In this document: piece after piece, positions 6,642-9,159 of the stretch | How positions within the stretch are numbered: position 1 is the first letter of the stretch | How the letters are laid out: the number at the start of each line of letters is the position of its first letter | Origin: DATGIQ01 sp035295665 | GTDB lineage: Bacteria > Planctomycetota > Planctomycetia > Gemmatales > Gemmataceae | Assembly: GCA_035295665.1 (NCBI GenBank) | Contig: DATGIQ010000267.1 | Coordinates: 1 to 9,159, forward strand | Reading direction: 5' to 3' | DNA length: 9,159 nucleotides | The notes under the pieces: model-generated | Database searches by the model: none | The model's input: only the letters and a program-made list of their open reading frames with translations | What the model was told of the DNA's origin: nothing | Position numbers and translations under genes: made by a program

Positions 6642-9159
6642 ATGGCCAATCACGCTGGTTCTCGATGGCTGACGGTCGCGGTGTTGGGGGTGGCAAGCTG
6701 CTGGGGCGTCCGGCTCGCGAAGAGCGACTCGGATCAGCCGACGGACCAACCACGGCCGACCGCCCCGCAGGATGTGCCGTTTCGGCTGTCGCCGGGCTTC
6801 ACCGCGGAGCGGGTCGCCGGTCCACCGCTGGTGCGGCACCCCATGTTTGCCTGTTTCGACGACCAGGGACGGCTCTATGTCGCCGACTCCGCGGGAGTCA
6901 ATCCGTCGGGGGTCGAGCTGGCCAAAAACCCGCCCCATCGCATTGTCCGGCTCGAAGATGCCCAGGGCCAGGGCCGGTTCGATAAAGCTACCGTCTTTGC
7001 CGATCGCTTGAGCTACCCGCAGGGCATCTGCTGGCAGGATGGTGCGATCTTCACCGCGTCGCCGCCGAGCCTGTGGCGGTTGGAGGACACCGACGGCGAC
7101 GGCGTGGCGGACCGGCGCCGAGAACTGGTAACGGGCTGGCGTCTCACCGGCGTGGCCGATGAGCTACACGGGCCGACCACCGGACCGGACGGGCGGCTCT
7201 ACTGGGGCTGTGGCCGGTTCCCGCACCAGATCCGTAGCCCCGGAGGCCCGCTCCTCCGCCAAGGAAGGGCACCCCTCATCCTGCGCTGCCGGCCGGATGG
7301 CCGCGATGTCGAGATCCTCTCCGGTGCCCAGGGCAACCCGGTGAAGGTCGCCTTCACCTCGGAAGGCGAGCCCCTGGTCTGTGGTACCTGGGGAGGAACG
7401 CAGCGGAATCGACAAGACCTGATCATCCACTGTGTGGAAGGCGGCGACTATCCAGTTCTGGATGGCGACTTCCATGAGCACAAGCGCACCGGTGGCTTGC
7501 TTCCACCTGTGACCCAGTTCGGCGTGGCAGCAGCCTCCGGCGTCTTGCGATACCGCAGCGCTGCCTTCGGCCCGACCTACCACGATAACCTCTTCTCGGC
7601 CCTGTACAACTTGCACAAAATCGAGCGGCACATCCTGGAGCGGGATGGGGCCACATTCTGCTGCCGCGACGAGGATTTTCTGGTCTCCGACTCCGCCGAC
7701 TTTCACCCCACCGACGTCGTGGAGGACGCCGACGGCAGTCTTCTGGTCGTGGACACCGGCAGCTGGTTCAGCCACTGTCCCACCTCGCAGCTCGGCCGGA
7801 CCGCGGTCCCGGGGGGCATTTACCGCATTCGTCGGCAGGGAGTGTCCCGGCTGGCTGATCCGCGCGGCTCGGCTCTGCCCTGGGATCGCCTGACGCCGGA
7901 CCAGCTCGTCGAGCTGCTGGACGACCCGCGCTTTGCCGTCCGCGATCGGGCGATGCAGCAACTGAGCCGGCACGGAGTCGCTGCCGTGGCCATCCTGCGG
8001 GATGTCCTGCGTGCCGGAACCTCGGAGCAGGCTCGGCGGAATGCCGTGTGGGCGCTGGCCCGGTGTGATGGTGCAGCTGCTCGAGCGGCGGGCCGCCTGG
8101 CCCTGGCGGACCGCTCGGCCAGCGTTCGCCTGGCGGCCATCACAGCCGTCGCTTTGCACAGCGATGCCGAAGCCATGCCGTCCCTACTGGAACTTGTCAA
8201 GTCAGATACCCCGCCCATCCGGCGTGAGGCGGCCACGGCCTTGGGCCGGCTGCGCCGGACCGAAGCGGTCCCGGCATTGCTGGAGGCGCTGCGGGCTGGG
8301 GGGGACCGTTTTCTCGACCATGCGCTCATTTACGCCCTCATCCGCACCGCCGGCCGAACCGAGACTGCTAAGGGGCTTCAGGACGCCAGTCCATTGGTTC
8401 GGCGCGGCGCCCTGATTGCACTGGACCAGATGGATGGCGGGAACTTGACACCCCAGCAGCTGGCTCCATTCCTGGACCCGGCGCAGGGGGTGGTCCAGCA
8501 AGCAGCGTGGGCGATTCTTGCCGAGCGACCCGCGTGGGCCAAGGAAATGATCGGCCCCATTCGCCACCGCCTGGACGAGGAAACGCCGGAAGCGGGACGT
8601 CCTGAGGAGCTGGTCCACCAACTGATCGCGCTGGCCCGTGACCCGGAGGTCCAGGATCTGGTCGCCCGAACGCTGCGCCGGGAGCAAACACCGGTAGCAA
8701 CGCGGCTCTTGCTGTTGGAGGTGATCACGCGGGCACCGTTGGACCGTCTCCCTCCCACGTGGATTGCGGAATTGCGTTGGGGGCTCGAGCACCCCGACGG
8801 GCGCGTGGTCGGTCAGGCGGTGGCGGCCCTGCGCAGCGCCGGCATCGCGGACTTCGATGAGGCTCTGCGGAACATCGCCCGGGATCAGACCCGGCCAGAA
8901 GAGCTGCGTCTCCAGGCCTTGGCCGCTGTAGCCCCGCGGTTGACCCCGCCTGGGCCGGTGGAGTTTACGTTCTTGCTGGCCTGTGTGGGCAGAGACAAAT
9001 CACCTCTGCTGCGCCTGACGGCGGCCGGGGCCCTCGGTCAGGCACACCTCACGAATGAGCAACTGAACGTCCTGGCGCCGGCGGTGGCTCGCGCCGGGGC
9101 GCTGGAGCTACCGCGGCTGCTCGGGGCCTACGAGCACGGCGGCAATGCCGATGTTGGCA
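6642..9159 (+). CDS. Exported membrane-bound dehydrogenase-type beta-propeller with HEAT repeats (3' end outside window)
   Basis: An open frame of 839 codons runs from ATG 6642 to the window edge with no stop, so the C-terminus is missing. Seen: an N-terminal export signal (RWLTVAVLGVASC, residues 8-20; VASC could be a lipobox with Cys20 lipidated); a propeller domain from about 43 to 400 with DTDGDGVAD (149-157, a calcium-loop-like DxDxD), HGPTTGPDGRLYWGCG (176-191), DTGSWF (371-376) and PGGIYRI (390-396); then alpha-helical HEAT-like repeats from about 417 to the end (for example VRLAAITAVAL, IRREAATALGRL). This order matches the planctomycete/Verrucomicrobia 'putative membrane-bound dehydrogenase' family, whose full members often run past 1,000 residues and end in a c-type cytochrome; no CxxCH haem motif is present in the visible part. 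It is probably periplasmic or membrane-anchored. A sugar- or alcohol-oxidising role is only inferred from the family name. No strong Shine-Dalgarno is seen. Confidence 0.9.
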   Translation, partial: MANHAGSRWLTVAVLGVASCWGVRLAKSDSDQPTDQPRPTAPQDVPFRLSPGFTAERVAGPPLVRHPMFACFDDQGRLYVADSAGVNPSGVELAKNPPHRIVRLEDAQGQGRFDKATVFADRLSYPQGICWQDGAIFTASPPSLWRLEDTDGDGVADRRRELVTGWRLTGVADELHGPTTGPDGRLYWGCGRFPHQIRSPGGPLLRQGRAPLILRCRPDGRDVEILSGAQGNPVKVAFTSEGEPLVCGTWGGTQRNRQDLIIHCVEGGDYPVLDGDFHEHKRTGGLLPPVTQFGVAAASGVLRYRSAAFGPTYHDNLFSALYNLHKIERHILERDGATFCCRDEDFLVSDSADFHPTDVVEDADGSLLVVDTGSWFSHCPTSQLGRTAVPGGIYRIRRQGVSRLADPRGSALPWDRLTPDQLVELLDDPRFAVRDRAMQQLSRHGVAAVAILRDVLRAGTSEQARRNAVWALARCDGAAARAAGRLALADRSASVRLAAITAVALHSDAEAMPSLLELVKSDTPPIRREAATALGRLRRTEAVPALLEALRAGGDRFLDHALIYALIRTAGRTETAKGLQDASPLVRRGALIALDQMDGGNLTPQQLAPFLDPAQGVVQQAAWAILAERPAWAKEMIGPIRHRLDEETPEAGRPEELVHQLIALARDPEVQDLVARTLRREQTPVATRLLLLEVITRAPLDRLPPTWIAELRWGLEHPDGRVVGQAVAALRSAGIADFDEALRNIARDQTRPEELRLQALAAVAPRLTPPGPVEFTFLLACVGRDKSPLLRLTAAGALGQAHLTNEQLNVLAPAVARAGALELPRLLGAYEHGGNADVG

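Noticed and set aside
7164..8159. Open frame of 331 codons on the minus strand inside the propeller-HEAT gene
   Set aside because: The plus-strand frame is uninterrupted for 839 codons with coherent propeller and HEAT sequence; the reverse frame has no recognisable content.

Overview
The window looks like chromosomal DNA from a planctomycete (phylum Planctomycetota), most likely class Planctomycetia. It is GC-rich and carries three protein types that are typical of that group: DUF1501 proteins with Tat signals that begin close to the pattern 'LGSPRR...TRRE.L', an exported PQQ-type beta-propeller protein beginning 'NWPQFRGP', and a large exported 'membrane-bound dehydrogenase' propeller followed by HEAT repeats. 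The phylum follows from family distribution; genus-level placement is not possible from the sequence alone.

Layout. Positions 1-480 (+) hold the C-terminal part of a GHMP sugar kinase that resembles L-arabinokinase more than classical galactokinase. It converges on an acetyl-CoA hydrolase/transferase-family CoA-transferase (509-1800, -), which is split by an apparent one-base deletion near 1636-1641. Upstream of that, on the same strand, is a complete DUF1501 gene (1940-3442, -). Across a 230-base divergent promoter region lies a second complete DUF1501 gene (3673-5109, +). This converges on an exported PQQ-like beta-propeller protein (5188-6450, -). Across a 191-base divergent region, a propeller-HEAT protein starts at 6642 (+) and stays open to the window end (839 codons, no stop).

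How the genes may work together. Four of the six genes encode proteins with export signals (two Tat, one Sec, one Sec or lipoprotein). In planctomycetes such families are expanded and usually lie near cytochrome-bearing DUF1549/DUF1553 proteins and sulfatases; their substrates are mostly unknown. Because the genes alternate in direction, this is not one operon; each seems to have its own promoter, and the candidate promoters are listed. The kinase and CoA-transferase are cytoplasmic metabolic enzymes with no evident tie to the exported set.

No RNA genes, CRISPR arrays, insertion sequences or phage genes were seen. I do not see a convincing new multi-gene system. The most concrete oddity is the frameshift in the CoA-transferase; the divergent DUF1501 pair without adjacent DUF1549/DUF1553 partners comes second.
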